64,000 bases of DNA from Haemonchus contortus (taxonomy: Eukaryota; Nematoda; Chromadorea; Rhabditida; Trichostrongylidae): the NCBI GenBank assembly GCA_000469685.2, contig LS997563.1, positions 33,758,468-33,822,467 on the forward strand, given 5' to 3'. Below are positions 35,206 to 44,861 of the stretch, piece by piece (within the stretch, counting starts at the first letter, position 1; every line of letters begins with the position of its first letter). A model generated the notes under the pieces. That model saw only the letters and a list, made by a program, of their open reading frames with translations, was not told the origin of the DNA and did not search any database. The position numbers and the translations under genes are program-made.

Positions 35206-38200
35206 TCAGTGAGTGAAAGGACCAAAACAAAGAAGACTTGAAGTTGAGCTGAAGGAAAGAAAAAAATCAAATTCAGGTAAAGTGTGCGACACTATCGTGC
35301 TAAAAGCCACCAAAAGGCGGTACAACGGAATCTGAGAAAATATTTATACATTGTGGTACTGATAAAGATACGAAGTAAACTAAAGATGAACAACATGTAA
35401 AGAGCTACCCTGCCACGGTAAAGGCACTACAGGGACTCCGCAAGAAAGACTATCACCCTGTGAAGTTCATTAATCTCAGCTACACGGATGGGGAGCGAGC
35501 TGTAGCAAGAACAGTATCGCACCTGTTTCCGATGAACAGTAAAGCTTCTACGAGATTCAGACTTGTGCTTTCACTATATGCGAGCTAAATTCAACCCCTC
35601 ACCATAACAGTAACAACATTCTGACAGCAACAAGTGGCAGCTCTGAACAGAGCATGCCATATAAACTACCGGCAAACAAAATCTTCATGTTCGACAACGA
35701 GCATCACTAACTACTTCCTAAAACGAAGAAACCACATCGCCAATGTCACTGCACTCAGGGAAAACCTAAAATTTGAATTTCAGCAAAAGAAAGCAGAGAT
35801 ACTAGCTGACCAAAGGCTATCGACAGACTAACCATGTGATCAAATATTGGAGATGATCATTTCTAACAGTTACATTAGATTGGCCACCGATGGGTCCTCC
35901 TGGTATCGTGGATTCTAAAAACAGAGGTTCAACAGAATTTTCAACTGAAACTGGAATACCTACGTATTAGAGAGAATTTTCATAGCAGGTGACGTAAAAT
36001 TAAAGGTTCTAAAAACGAGGGGCAGCTTCTATGACGAGCAATCGTGAGAGTGGCAATGGACTTCGTGGTCTGACTTACCTCCTATACCACTTATCTTATC
36101 TTTCTTCCGTAACAACGGCTGGCAGTCAGAGCGCAACGCAAATGGTAATCGGAGCACCTTGGGGTCTACATTTGTTGCGTTTTCTCTAACACGTAAGGAC
36201 AAAATGAGCGAGAATCCCGCGTATTGCAAGAGGTGATTTTCAAGGCTGGTTTCTAAAAAGAGAATTGCCTGATGGTACAGCACCTCACTTTCATATCAAA
36301 TCTGTGACCCCTTTGAATTAATTTACAGCAATGGGAGACGACATAAGAGAAGAACATTACAACTTCGGCTATGCTGAAGGTAAGAGGCAAAACCGATTAC
36401 TTAGTATGATTAAAAGGGACACCGCGAAAAAGCAGAGGACCTTGTTAAGCGTTGAACATGGTTGCTAGAAAAATGTCTTGAATAACAATTGGTTAAAAAA
36501 GCCCTACCGTAAACTGCTTCGAGATATATTGGAGCAGTACCGTACTGTCGAGCCATTTGATCGAAATCCTTATAGAACCAAGTTCCTTTCTCTGGTATGT
36601 TTGCACCCATGAATTGTGGACGCTAAACTTCCACGACTACACCTACTCGTCACTTATACCTTGAAACTAGAACTGCCAATTTCGAAATTACCGTTTCACT
36701 TTTCCTGACAACAGCTTCAAAGGTGACAATTCCCTTGACCTGAGAATCCTGGCGACTATTCGGAGAGATGCGTGAAATAGGCACCCAACCTCGATTTATC
36801 ATGATAACAAGACTGAAAGAGTTTCGAATCAAAGATCACGATAACAGAGAAACATAGAATGTTTTATCGATAGTGAGTAGTGGTCCAAACATGTGGTATA
36901 TGATGCCCACCCACAAGTATTCCAGATCAAATTATAGTAATTTCAAGTCTCCCTTATCAATCCTGAACAACGGGCAACCACCAATAGCATTCTAATCCAG
37001 ATGCTGGGAGACTTCTACAGCAACGTTTCTTTAAAACGAGAGAAAGAAAGAATACAAAGAAAATCTGGATTCGCACCTTTTTTCGAGACTGTGGTCCATA
37101 CTGCCTTGAGTTACCCTAGGAAACACCGCCACTACTCACGCAGTCAAGTGAACCTTTCCTGCTCGAGCAGGACATGTTAAACTTACTTTTAAAGCTTACG
37201 TGAGAAGTATTGACCACCAGACTCATCGTAGGACGGCAGTCAGCGTCAACCAGAACACTGAGGCTTTGACGATGCTCTGAGCTTCTGGACAAATGCAGGG
37301 GCTAAGGGGATAAAATCCTGGCTCATCAACGAGCGAAGATCAGGGATGCTGATGCTCACGCAATGGAGTCGAAGACGAGCTGAGCTGGACATGTCAAGAA
37401 ATTTTGTGATGACCAAGGTAGTTAATGAACGAACATCGAGGAGACGGTGAGTCTCGTTGCCAGTCCTTTTCACGAAAGCTTTGAAAGTAAGAATAGCACG
37501 TCCTGTGTTCATAAAGCAGGAAAGGTTCACTTGACTACTTAGGCTTGCAACAGGGACCACCACAGACACCCTATTAAGCCTCAACCTCAAGGAAACCCGA
37601 AAAAAAAATGTTAAAAGTTAAGCTCTACTTTTGCTGAGCGTCCTGGACCTTTTTTCTCTTTTCGTAACACAATCTTGAAAAAACAGACTGTAACTTCAAA
37701 GCGCTCACTCTGAATTTAAAAGACGGAATGGCGTGACGATATGAGCACCATGACTAGAGAGATTATCATTGGACAACATCGATGCAGTCGTCCTCTCAGC
37801 ATGACCTGTAAACTCACCCTGATAAAAACATGACCAGATGTAGAAAGATGTACCGAACATGAGCAAACCAGGATCAAAGCGGCCTCGAGGAGCAATGGGA
37901 AACTCTCTGTCATGAAGGAACTCTCCAGTTACTCTCACTCTTCTGTATTCCATATTTTGCAATTGAGAAAGACTGAAAATCGTAAGCTGCAGGGGATTTT
38001 GGAATAGATAGGAATTTCATAGTCCTCTTATGAAACGCACTCGTCAAGTGGGAAGTCGACGGCGGGCTCATTTAGACGTTCTCGCAGTTTCTCAATCAAA
38101 TCAAGCTTCCATTTGAGTCGATACGTTTGCCAACAACCCAAACCAAATGTTACAACAGGGATAATCTGAAATATGTAAATATGAAAATTAATTGAAAACG

Positions 38201-38768
38201 GCATACAAATCAGCCTCGTGTTCGGAGGCAAGTAATAGACTTAACGAACACCTTACAAGCATGGAAAATGAGCCAATCGGTCGTTTATAACCTTCATTTC
38301 CTCCATCCCCTCGACTGTTCCCATTTCTACGAGATTGCTTTTCCTTTCCTTCCGAACGATCTAACTAAAAAGCAATGTATAAAAACCCTTGACTTTAAAG
38401 CAATCCTAAAGTTTTCTGTACAACTAATTTTATGCCTATAATGGAGACCATACAAAACATGTATTTCGAATTAATGTTTGAAAGTGTAACAAAAAATCTA
38501 GTTACAAATACTTTCGAATCTTTCATCCTAGACAAAGAACTATGTCAAAACAGCGAATATGAATTTCGTGAAGTGTATTAACCCTGTGAGGTGATTCTGT
38601 AGTGGCCAGCAACAAAAGCTGAAGACAGAGCTGAAAGCAGTAGACAAATCAAACAGAGATTACCGAAATTATATCCTTGCGGCTCTTCTTCGGCAACGCA
38701 GCTGCGATAGTAGCTGTCCGTCTAGATAGCCAGCAAATGCGATGACAGCACGATGCAGAAAGGATCAT
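35206..38768 (-). CDS. surf1: SURF1, cytochrome c oxidase assembly factor
   Basis: Eight exons keep phase throughout: 38768-38664, 38165-38041, 37972-37869, 37805-37709, 36812-36692, 36622-36508, 35914-35833 and 35248-35206. The product of about 290 residues starts with an Arg/Ser-rich presequence ([20 protein letters not shown]) suited to mitochondrial import. It then has the first inner-membrane helix with family signature [54 protein letters not shown] and [20 protein letters not shown], with LQYLIT before the C-terminal helix. SURF1 sits in the mitochondrial inner membrane and helps insert heme a into COX1 during complex IV assembly. The last exon is short. Its junction yields Cys where the family usually has Trp, so a small error in the final exon is possible. 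The start follows an acceptor (TATATTCTAG, 38805) that leaves the frame open upstream. Confidence 0.92.
37107..37590. repeat. Imperfect foldback in SURF1 intron 4
   Basis: The plus-strand block AGTCAAGTGAACCTTTCCTG near 37142 recurs on the minus strand near 37538. Both are followed by related sequence (CTTACTTTTAAAGCTTACGT versus CTTACTTTCAAAGCTTTCGT). The outer parts (CCTTGAG...) also match in inverted orientation. The 114-codon open frame here is inside this repeat. Confidence 0.6.
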
Positions 38769-38809
38769 ACTAGCGTCCTTCGAGAGAGATAGCCATTGGA
38801 ACACCTAGA

Positions 38810-39380
38810 ATATAGCGTAAATGCATTACAAAGAATATCCAATCTTCACAATAGTAAAAGAGCTATCTAAGAGCGTATTCAAGGCAGAATGAACTAGCCA
38901 CATCCAATAGCTAACGAGCCTGCACAGAAGACATGTCTTCTCCCCTCCCCCATAGAAAAATTATTGGAACAAACATGAGGTACCACCGCCCTAATTAAAC
39001 ATGCGTACAAAAGGTGATGTTTATTTGTTCTTCGTGAGAAATAGATCGACCTTTACCAGAACAAATTCATTAGACTACTAATTGCAATGATATTACTGCA
39101 AATAGCTCTTAATAAAACTAAGCTGCGAACATAGAAAACATGAAGAACTTTTAAAATCTAACAAAACTACAAGGCTACGCTTTCATTTTAGCCGCCTTCT
39201 TGCAGCTCTTGCGCTTTCCCAGCTCCACCCCTTTTACGTGCTGCGCACCGGGCCTCTAACACCGTTCGTTTTTCTTTCTTTTAATACCACGCACAGGTCA
39301 CATAAATTTCCAACTTTACGAGATTCCACTACTTTGCCAAATTAGGGGCCCAATGTGAATAACTTCCCTGTTGGCGCAAA
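38810..39380. other. Region upstream of SURF1
   Basis: Probably holds the promoter of the SURF1/CLCC1-like operon. No exon, RNA gene or long repeat is recognised. Confidence 0.35.
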
Positions 39381-39381
39381 G

Positions 39382-39766
39382 GTTGCATTCATGCTTCGCG
39401 TTGACTGTTATGCGACAGGCGAATCGCACCGTACGTCGACTTTAGTGTCGATCGATACGTCACCATGACGACAGCTCATGCTATTCATATTCGTTCGGTT
39501 TTCCCGCCTTCAATAGCTCAAACACACCTGATCTGACTTTTTAAAAAACACTGAGAAACCAATACAAGGTGATGGTTAGTTCATATACAAAAAGGAGCGT
39601 AGTAGAAAAAGAATGTTCAGAGCCTCGAAGTCGTGAAGAAAAGCTAGCATTATCTATATGAGTTAGCGATTAAATGATATATTAATCGTGGAGATGCCGA
39701 CGCACATCGCAAGCCGCTTCGCAACAGGTCGCCTGTCGCCCATCAGCCAACGCAAAGTATGGATCT
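39382..39766. repeat. Foldback-like element with imperfect inverted ends
   Basis: The left end GGTTGCATTCATGCTTCGCG...GCGACAGGCGA is complementary, with mismatches, to the right end TCGCCTGTCGC...CAACGCAAAGTATGGATC. The GCATTCAT terminus again resembles the foldback at 42140. Confidence 0.45.
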
Positions 39767-40107
39767 GTATGTGACTGTGCTTTTATTGCAAGCCCGATGC
39801 TCCATTAATCTCCGTTAGTACCGCAGATTCAGAAAGAGCAAGTAGAAACTACATGACGATCCTTTTCGCTGTGACATTGATCCTCTAGTCTTTCAAAGTG
39901 AAATTCCATATGTACGAAGTCAGCTAAACCTGGAAAAACAGTGGCAGGGGACGCCGGCTTCTTCTCGGCAATCGATCGATATCTCGCAAATTGAACACGG
40001 TTAAGTAATACCATTTGTGTAAAGTGCATGTTTTGTCTCGCTCTTTTTCTTACTCCAATTGAGCACAGTTTTAACGTTGACTGCTTAGTTTTCATAGAAC
40101 CATTTTT

Positions 40108-40600
40108 GGTGCTAAGTGGGTTGGGGGGTGCCACGCGGCGGCGCGGCACTTTTCTCGTCTGCGCTCTCTACAGCGAGATAGTAGGGAAGGAAGAGTAGTC
40201 GAGTCTGTAGTGGTGTTTAGGGACGTTTCGTAGCTTTATTTATGTAATGACCGTGTATTTTCACCGAATTTTAGAAAGGGGAGGGGCTCCGGGGTGGGTG
40301 AGCCAACTGGACGGTCAACTCTTATCTCATTTCAGCTTTTTGCACGAGATAACAATCTCGCCCACCCCGGAGCCCCTCCCTTCCTTAAAAATAGGGTTTA
40401 TCGGCTCAGAAGAAGAGTATCCATAATATGCAAGCATATCACATGTGCCAAGAGTTAGTTTGTTTTGAATCACGAAACACATCAGTACAACCTCACCATC
40501 CCTTCCCAGACTCGGGCCCAGTACTACTATCTCGCTGTAGAGAGCGCAGATGAGAAAAGTGCCGCGCCGCCGCGTGGCACCCCCCAACCCACTTAGCACC
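40108..40600. mobile_element. hAT-like palindromic MITE, copy 1
   Basis: This 493-bp element has long inverted ends starting GGTGCTAAGTGGGTTGGGGG. It is flanked by a perfect 8-bp duplication CCATTTTT (40100-40107 and 40601-40608). A second inverted pair lies inside (GGGGCTCCGGGGTGGGTGAG near 40276 and its complement near 40357). No coding capacity is seen. An 8-bp duplication is typical of hAT-superfamily insertions, but the terminal bases are not the usual hAT CAG start, so the superfamily is tentative. Confidence 0.8.
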
Positions 40601-41004
40601 CCATTTTTTGCTGCTTCTCAATTAAATATTGCAACGTTGACGTATGATTTTTGATTCATACGTAATTAGTGGTTATCAATGTGGCTGGCGATAGGATTTA
40701 ACTACTAATAAGCATGGTTTATTTCAAATGCTTATAATGGCGTTAGCGCATTATGAATATGATTCATTTATACTGACGGCTTTTTTTGGTTGGCGCTGGC
40801 GTCGATTACGTACCGATGCCAGGAAGTTATGGCCGCCTTCAGGCTTCGACGACCGTCCGTCGTTCAACGCGTGCGCGACGGTGGTTGCTTGCGTTCTGCG
40901 ACGGCGGCGCTAGAGTAGTGTTGACAGCGCTCGCACGTGATCTAGTGTTGTCAACAACGGTCAGGCGCAGTCGCCGCAGCACGCACGCGACCGCCGTGGT
41001 GGCG

Positions 41005-41235
41005 CCCAAATTGGCGCCAGTTGGAGCCAAATGGCGCCAGCGCCAAAAATGAATGTTATAATCGTTATCAGGACCTGAAATAACCCCTAAAGGCAAGTTT
41101 TCAGCAAATTTTGTGAAAACACCCTTGGCGCCAAATTGGCGCCAAATGGCGCCAACGCCAAAAATGAAGGTCATATTCGTTATCAGGGCATCGGATTACC
41201 CCTATAGGCGAAGTTTCATCGAAAATTAAAATTTT
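41005..41235 (+). repeat. Two-copy direct repeat, about 115 bp
   Basis: Two copies share GGCGCCA-rich starts, then GCCAAAAATGAA (41042 and 41157), CGTTATCAGG and TTACCCCTA/AACCCCTA. The high GC in 40.79-41.0 kb produces long chance frames. Confidence 0.65.
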
Positions 41236-41293
41236 GAGTTTTTGGTGGTATAACAGTAGAACAGTTCTGGGGGTGTAATAGTAGAATAGTACC

Positions 41294-42096
41294 AATTGTG
41301 CTCCTTTTTCTCTTCGCTCGTAGCAGATTTTGTTGTGATTTTCATTTTGTATCACGTCCCGTGCTTATTACCGATCTTCCGTGCGCGTAATGGTCGCTTG
41401 AGTATTTTTCTTACCCCTCTTATTTCAATAGTTTGTTGTGGGAATTTTTCTATTTCATTTTTTCTAATTTTTCTATTCGAATTTTTTACTTCTATTTTTT
41501 CCTGCTCGGTGTTCTAGTTAGTACTGGTGTGTTATGCGTGCCTTTTTTCATTCTTACTATTCTATAGTATACTATTCACACTTACAAAATCATTATTTCG
41601 GAACCAAATGATGTCAGTACTAGCTAGAATATAAAGCAGAAAAAAATAGAAATAAAAAATTCTATAGAAAAAATAAAATAGAAAAATTCCCACAACAAAT
41701 TATTGAAATAAGAGGGGTAAGAAAAATAAGTGAAAAAATAATGAGCTCAAGCGACCATTACGCGCACGGAAGATCAGTAATAAGCACGGGACGTGATACA
41801 AAATAAAAATCACAACAAAATCTGCTACGAGCGAAGAGAAAAAGGAGCACAATTATCTCAAACAGTCATCCCGTAGGATGAGTCATAAATGGGAGCTGTC
41901 CATCGATTGGTTTCGTACGACTGGTGCCGTAGACGGTCGTCTCGGTGCCGTGTACGGCACTGAGTGCCGTAGACGGCACCGAGATGACCGTCTACGGCAT
42001 CGAGTGCCGTACACGGCACCGAGACGACCGTCTACGGCACTCGATGCCGTCTACGGCACTCGAGTGCCGTATACGGCACCTAGTATGAATGCGGCC
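41294..42096. mobile_element. Partial sister copy of the foldback element
   Basis: A large palindrome has arms of about 230 bp (41294-41527 and 41616-41854). To its right comes a run of small inverted units (GGTGCCGTAGACGGTCGTCT and relatives) ending CACCTAGTATGAATGCGGCC at 42096, the same terminus as the 10-kb foldback. The block 41790-41930 closely matches 52100-52225 in the same orientation. No matching left terminus is seen, so this copy is truncated or rearranged. Confidence 0.6.
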
Positions 42097-42129
42097 ATAC
42101 AGACAGACACACGGTTGTTCGCCTTTTTC

Positions 42130-42139
42130 GGTGCTAAGT
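42130..42139. mobile_element. hAT-like MITE, copy 2, left stub
   Basis: GGTGCTAAGT is the terminus of the MITE family, preceded by CCTTTTTC (42122-42129). The same 8 bp follow the other half at 52831-52838, so these ten bases and 52404-52830 were once contiguous. Confidence 0.8.
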
Positions 42140-42239
42140 GGCCGCATTCATACTAGGTGCGGTAGACGGCGGTCGAGGGCCGTAGACGGCGGACTAGGGC
42201 GGTAGACGGCGGTCTCGGCGTGAACTGGCGTGAACTGGC

Positions 42240-42401
42240 GTGCAAGACCAGTTCTTTGATTCGCAAATTATTAGCTGACACCTGATGCGGACCTTCCATA
42301 GACTGCTTGAACTCTATATAGGTGTCCAGCAAGGAGCTCACATTGTTACAATACCGTGTTAAAAGACCTTTTTTAGAGCTCAATTTCTTTGGGCCATCCA
42401 T
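42240..42401 (-). pseudogene. Detached gag N-terminal fragment
   Basis: An open frame from the Met at 42401 (MDGPKKLSSKKGLLTRYCNN) continues as an amphipathic helix (LDTYIEFKQSMEG) until it runs into the left inverted terminal repeat. A basic, helical start of this kind is how BEL/Pao Gag proteins usually begin, and the main reading frame lacks one. It lies downstream of env and ORF2 in transcriptional order, which is the wrong place for a linear retroelement. Confidence 0.45.
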
Positions 42402-42425
42402 ATTGAATAAGCAATAAGGGCGCAA

Positions 42426-43273
42426 AGAAATGAAAAATGAAATATGAGAAAGGAAAAAAAGAAATCCTTATTATCAAAAAGCTCTCTGGATCTTTCACTA
42501 GAACAGATCCGAAGAGTAATGTAAAGATCCAAATGCAACGTAATGGGTAGTCGTTCCGTTAGTCGAAATCGGCGCAATATCCCAAGGCGAACACTTAGTA
42601 AAGCGAATAATGAAAGGCGTACCGGTGTCCGATGATTTGTGGTCCTAATCCGTTGATATCGGCCGATGCACCATGAAATGACTCGATTGCCACGCGGAGA
42701 AATACGAATACCACCGATGCAGTATTTATTTCACCTCAAACTTGGGTAATTAAACCAGTAACAACTACTTTCCATGTAATACATGCGTTCAAGTCTACAA
42801 GCTATAAACACGATGAAGTGAAACACTTAGTCAGAAGAGAGCTGGGAAGAGATGAGCAACTTCAAGGGGTGCGTAGGGAATGACGGCGCATGGGGAGCCG
42901 GTGCAGCGTCGCGTCTCGCCGGCAGGGTGCTGAGGTGAGACATCTGAGGCGCAACTAAGGATTGATCATATTTATATTGTTTATGAGCCTTTTCAGATTC
43001 TGCTAAAGATAAGTTCAATTCCCATCACCAAGAAGCAACAAGAGCTTACTGTAGATCTGAGAATAAGCTCGTTTTCTCATTGGCATCATGTGACCCGAAT
43101 TCTAGAGTTCCAATCGCATCGGAGTTGCGATACTCCCGGCCTCGGAATGACTTTGCTAACGAAAAAGGGGAAGGCGCAGACTGTTTTTGGGGTGGAGAAG
43201 AGTCCTCCCGATGTAGGTGTGTTTCTAACGACTAGGTGAAGGCGCATGATTTATACGGCTGAGATAGCCTTAT
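42426..43273 (-). other. Non-coding interval between ORF2 and the gag fragment
   Basis: No substantial frame. If the retroelement is circularly permuted, this interval should contain 3' untranslated sequence, a single LTR and a primer-binding site. I cannot identify an LTR because only one copy would be present. It contains six GGCGCA motifs. Confidence 0.35.
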
Positions 43274-44695
43274 TTAAGGGTGATTCTCGAGAGAGGCCAA
43301 TTCTTCCCGTAAGCGTAACAGTTTCGCAAAACTCCTCCTCCTTGCTTCGTGTGCATTCGCTTTCCGTGAACGAATGGTGTCGCAGTAGTCCGGAAATTCG
43401 CAGAGTGCGCTATGGTGGCCTCGCCTACGGCAGTAGAAGCAAATAGTGAGGTTTTTCTTACACGCGAGTCCTCGGGCGCAAATCACTTCAAGACATTGCT
43501 TGCATCTTTTGCTGCTTTCAATGAGCTGGTTTCTACTCGCTACGTCGCGGACCACCGTGCACGAGTCGGAGTAGTGATGTCCGACTGCCTCGCAGAAAAC
43601 ACACCTCATGAAGCGTTCATGAGCTTTGTTAATGTGTCCCTGATCGTATTGTCGAGGGGGGCACAGGCGCTCTACTTCTAGATGACGCAACATCCTGTCG
43701 AAATCGAGAATAGCTTGTTCCGTGTTCCTGAGTTCTCGTTGAATTCGAGATATCGCTTCATCATCCTCTTCCATTAGACCATTGGGAAAATCGTCCACTG
43801 GGTCTTCTTCCGCACCGACAGGTTCTCCTTCTTCTTCCTCCCCCGCCTCCTCAGGTTCGGCGGGTTCCCAATCTCCTTCCTCCGCCACCTCTTCAGGTTC
43901 GGCGGGTTCCCAATCTCCTTCCTCCGCCCCTTCTTCAGGTTCCTCTATACCTTCCATGAAGTTTGCATTTCTCTCAATGATGTCATCTTCTTCCTGAATC
44001 CTCTGGATTCCCTCGCGCTCGCCGACGTTGTCGTGTTCTGGTGGGTCTGGGTTACGTTCTCTACTAAGTGCTGATTCGACCACAATGGTTTTCACTTCCA
44101 TTGTGAGTTGTTCCAGCTTACTAAGGGTGGAGCGAACGTAATTTTCAAACGCTAGGGTTTCCTGGTCCTTCATGTTTTGCACGTTTAGGCGCAAATTAGC
44201 AAGGGTGTCGTGCAGTGACGTGAGAGTTTGCAAATGATCTGCAATGACTATCTCGATGGTTTCAATGTCCATCAATAGGGGTTCACCTTGGCGCACTTCT
44301 TGGGGCTGGCGCATGAGGGTCCCCCAGAACTCTTCTGACATTTTTCTCAAGGAGACAAGCAATGGAGGGAGTGCAAACAAGGTTCGCAATTGAGACCTAC
44401 AACATAAAAATTGCAAACGACAGTGCTCAATACGTGATTCCGCTAAATCTATCTCAAGAAGACGTTCCTGAAACGGTTTAGAAGAAACGTACAATGCGCG
44501 AATTTTTCGTTCAAGAGAGGTTACAGCTTCCGTACAAGCATAAATATCGAAACATTGAGACACAATTTTTTCATACAGTAGATGAGGTTCAGGGAGGGGT
44601 GGGATAGCTTTCTGCAACTCTCGCAGCCTACGCTTAGTGTACCGAAGTTCTTCGCTAAGGTCGTTGATGTATACCGTGTTCTGAAAAGAAAGCAT
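43274..44695 (-). CDS. ORF2: accessory zinc-knuckle coiled-coil protein, 473 aa
   Basis: The frame begins with predicted helices (residues 10-35 and 75-200, heptad-like) and then a charged linker. Next comes an acidic tandem repeat at residues 250-300 (two copies of EEGDWEPAEPEE and a decayed third), a further helix (310-345), and a Cys/His cluster at 364-434 (CVFCEAVGHHYSDSC, CKQC, CFYCRRRGHHSALC). The cluster resembles the zinc knuckles of BEL Gag, and one such cluster also occurs in the main frame at residues 124-187. It starts 167 bp downstream of the env stop on the same strand. Role unknown; nucleic-acid binding or a second Gag-like structural role is an inference. Confidence 0.7.
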   Translation of the reverse strand: MLSFQNTVYINDLSEELRYTKRRLRELQKAIPPLPEPHLLYEKIVSQCFDIYACTEAVTSLERKIRALYVSSKPFQERLLEIDLAESRIEHCRLQFLCCRSQLRTLFALPPLLVSLRKMSEEFWGTLMRQPQEVRQGEPLLMDIETIEIVIADHLQTLTSLHDTLANLRLNVQNMKDQETLAFENYVRSTLSKLEQLTMEVKTIVVESALSRERNPDPPEHDNVGEREGIQRIQEEDDIIERNANFMEGIEEPEEGAEEGDWEPAEPEEVAEEGDWEPAEPEEAGEEEEGEPVGAEEDPVDDFPNGLMEEDDEAISRIQRELRNTEQAILDFDRMLRHLEVERLCPPRQYDQGHINKAHERFMRCVFCEAVGHHYSDSCTVVRDVASRNQLIESSKRCKQCLEVICARGLACKKNLTICFYCRRRGHHSALCEFPDYCDTIRSRKANAHEARRRSFAKLLRLREELASLENHP

Positions 44696-44861
44696 TAAGA
44701 CTGTCTACGAAACAGTGTTGGCGGAAAAAGGTGCACCTATGATATACCTCTTCAGGCATGATTGCTTACTGAAATTTAGGGCGCAATTGCGGGATGAGTT
44801 GTGTCCGTGGCGCTGAATCTGAAGGATTTCAGTTAATTGGGTTGTGGCGCAATGGGTGATA

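Noticed and set aside
35634..35831. Charged plus-strand frame inside SURF1 intron 7
   Set aside because: Upstream text in the same frame is protein-like but interrupted by several stops. It may be an old retroelement fragment, but nothing specific supports that.
37246..37590. Apparent duplicate of a SURF1 exon in its own intron ([11 protein letters not shown] resembling [11 protein letters not shown])
   Set aside because: The same sequence is present inverted at 37140-37240, so it belongs to a foldback repeat. The protein resemblance is short and most likely coincidental.
43782..43997. Ser/Pro-rich frame on the plus strand
   Set aside because: It is the antisense of the acidic repeat in ORF2.
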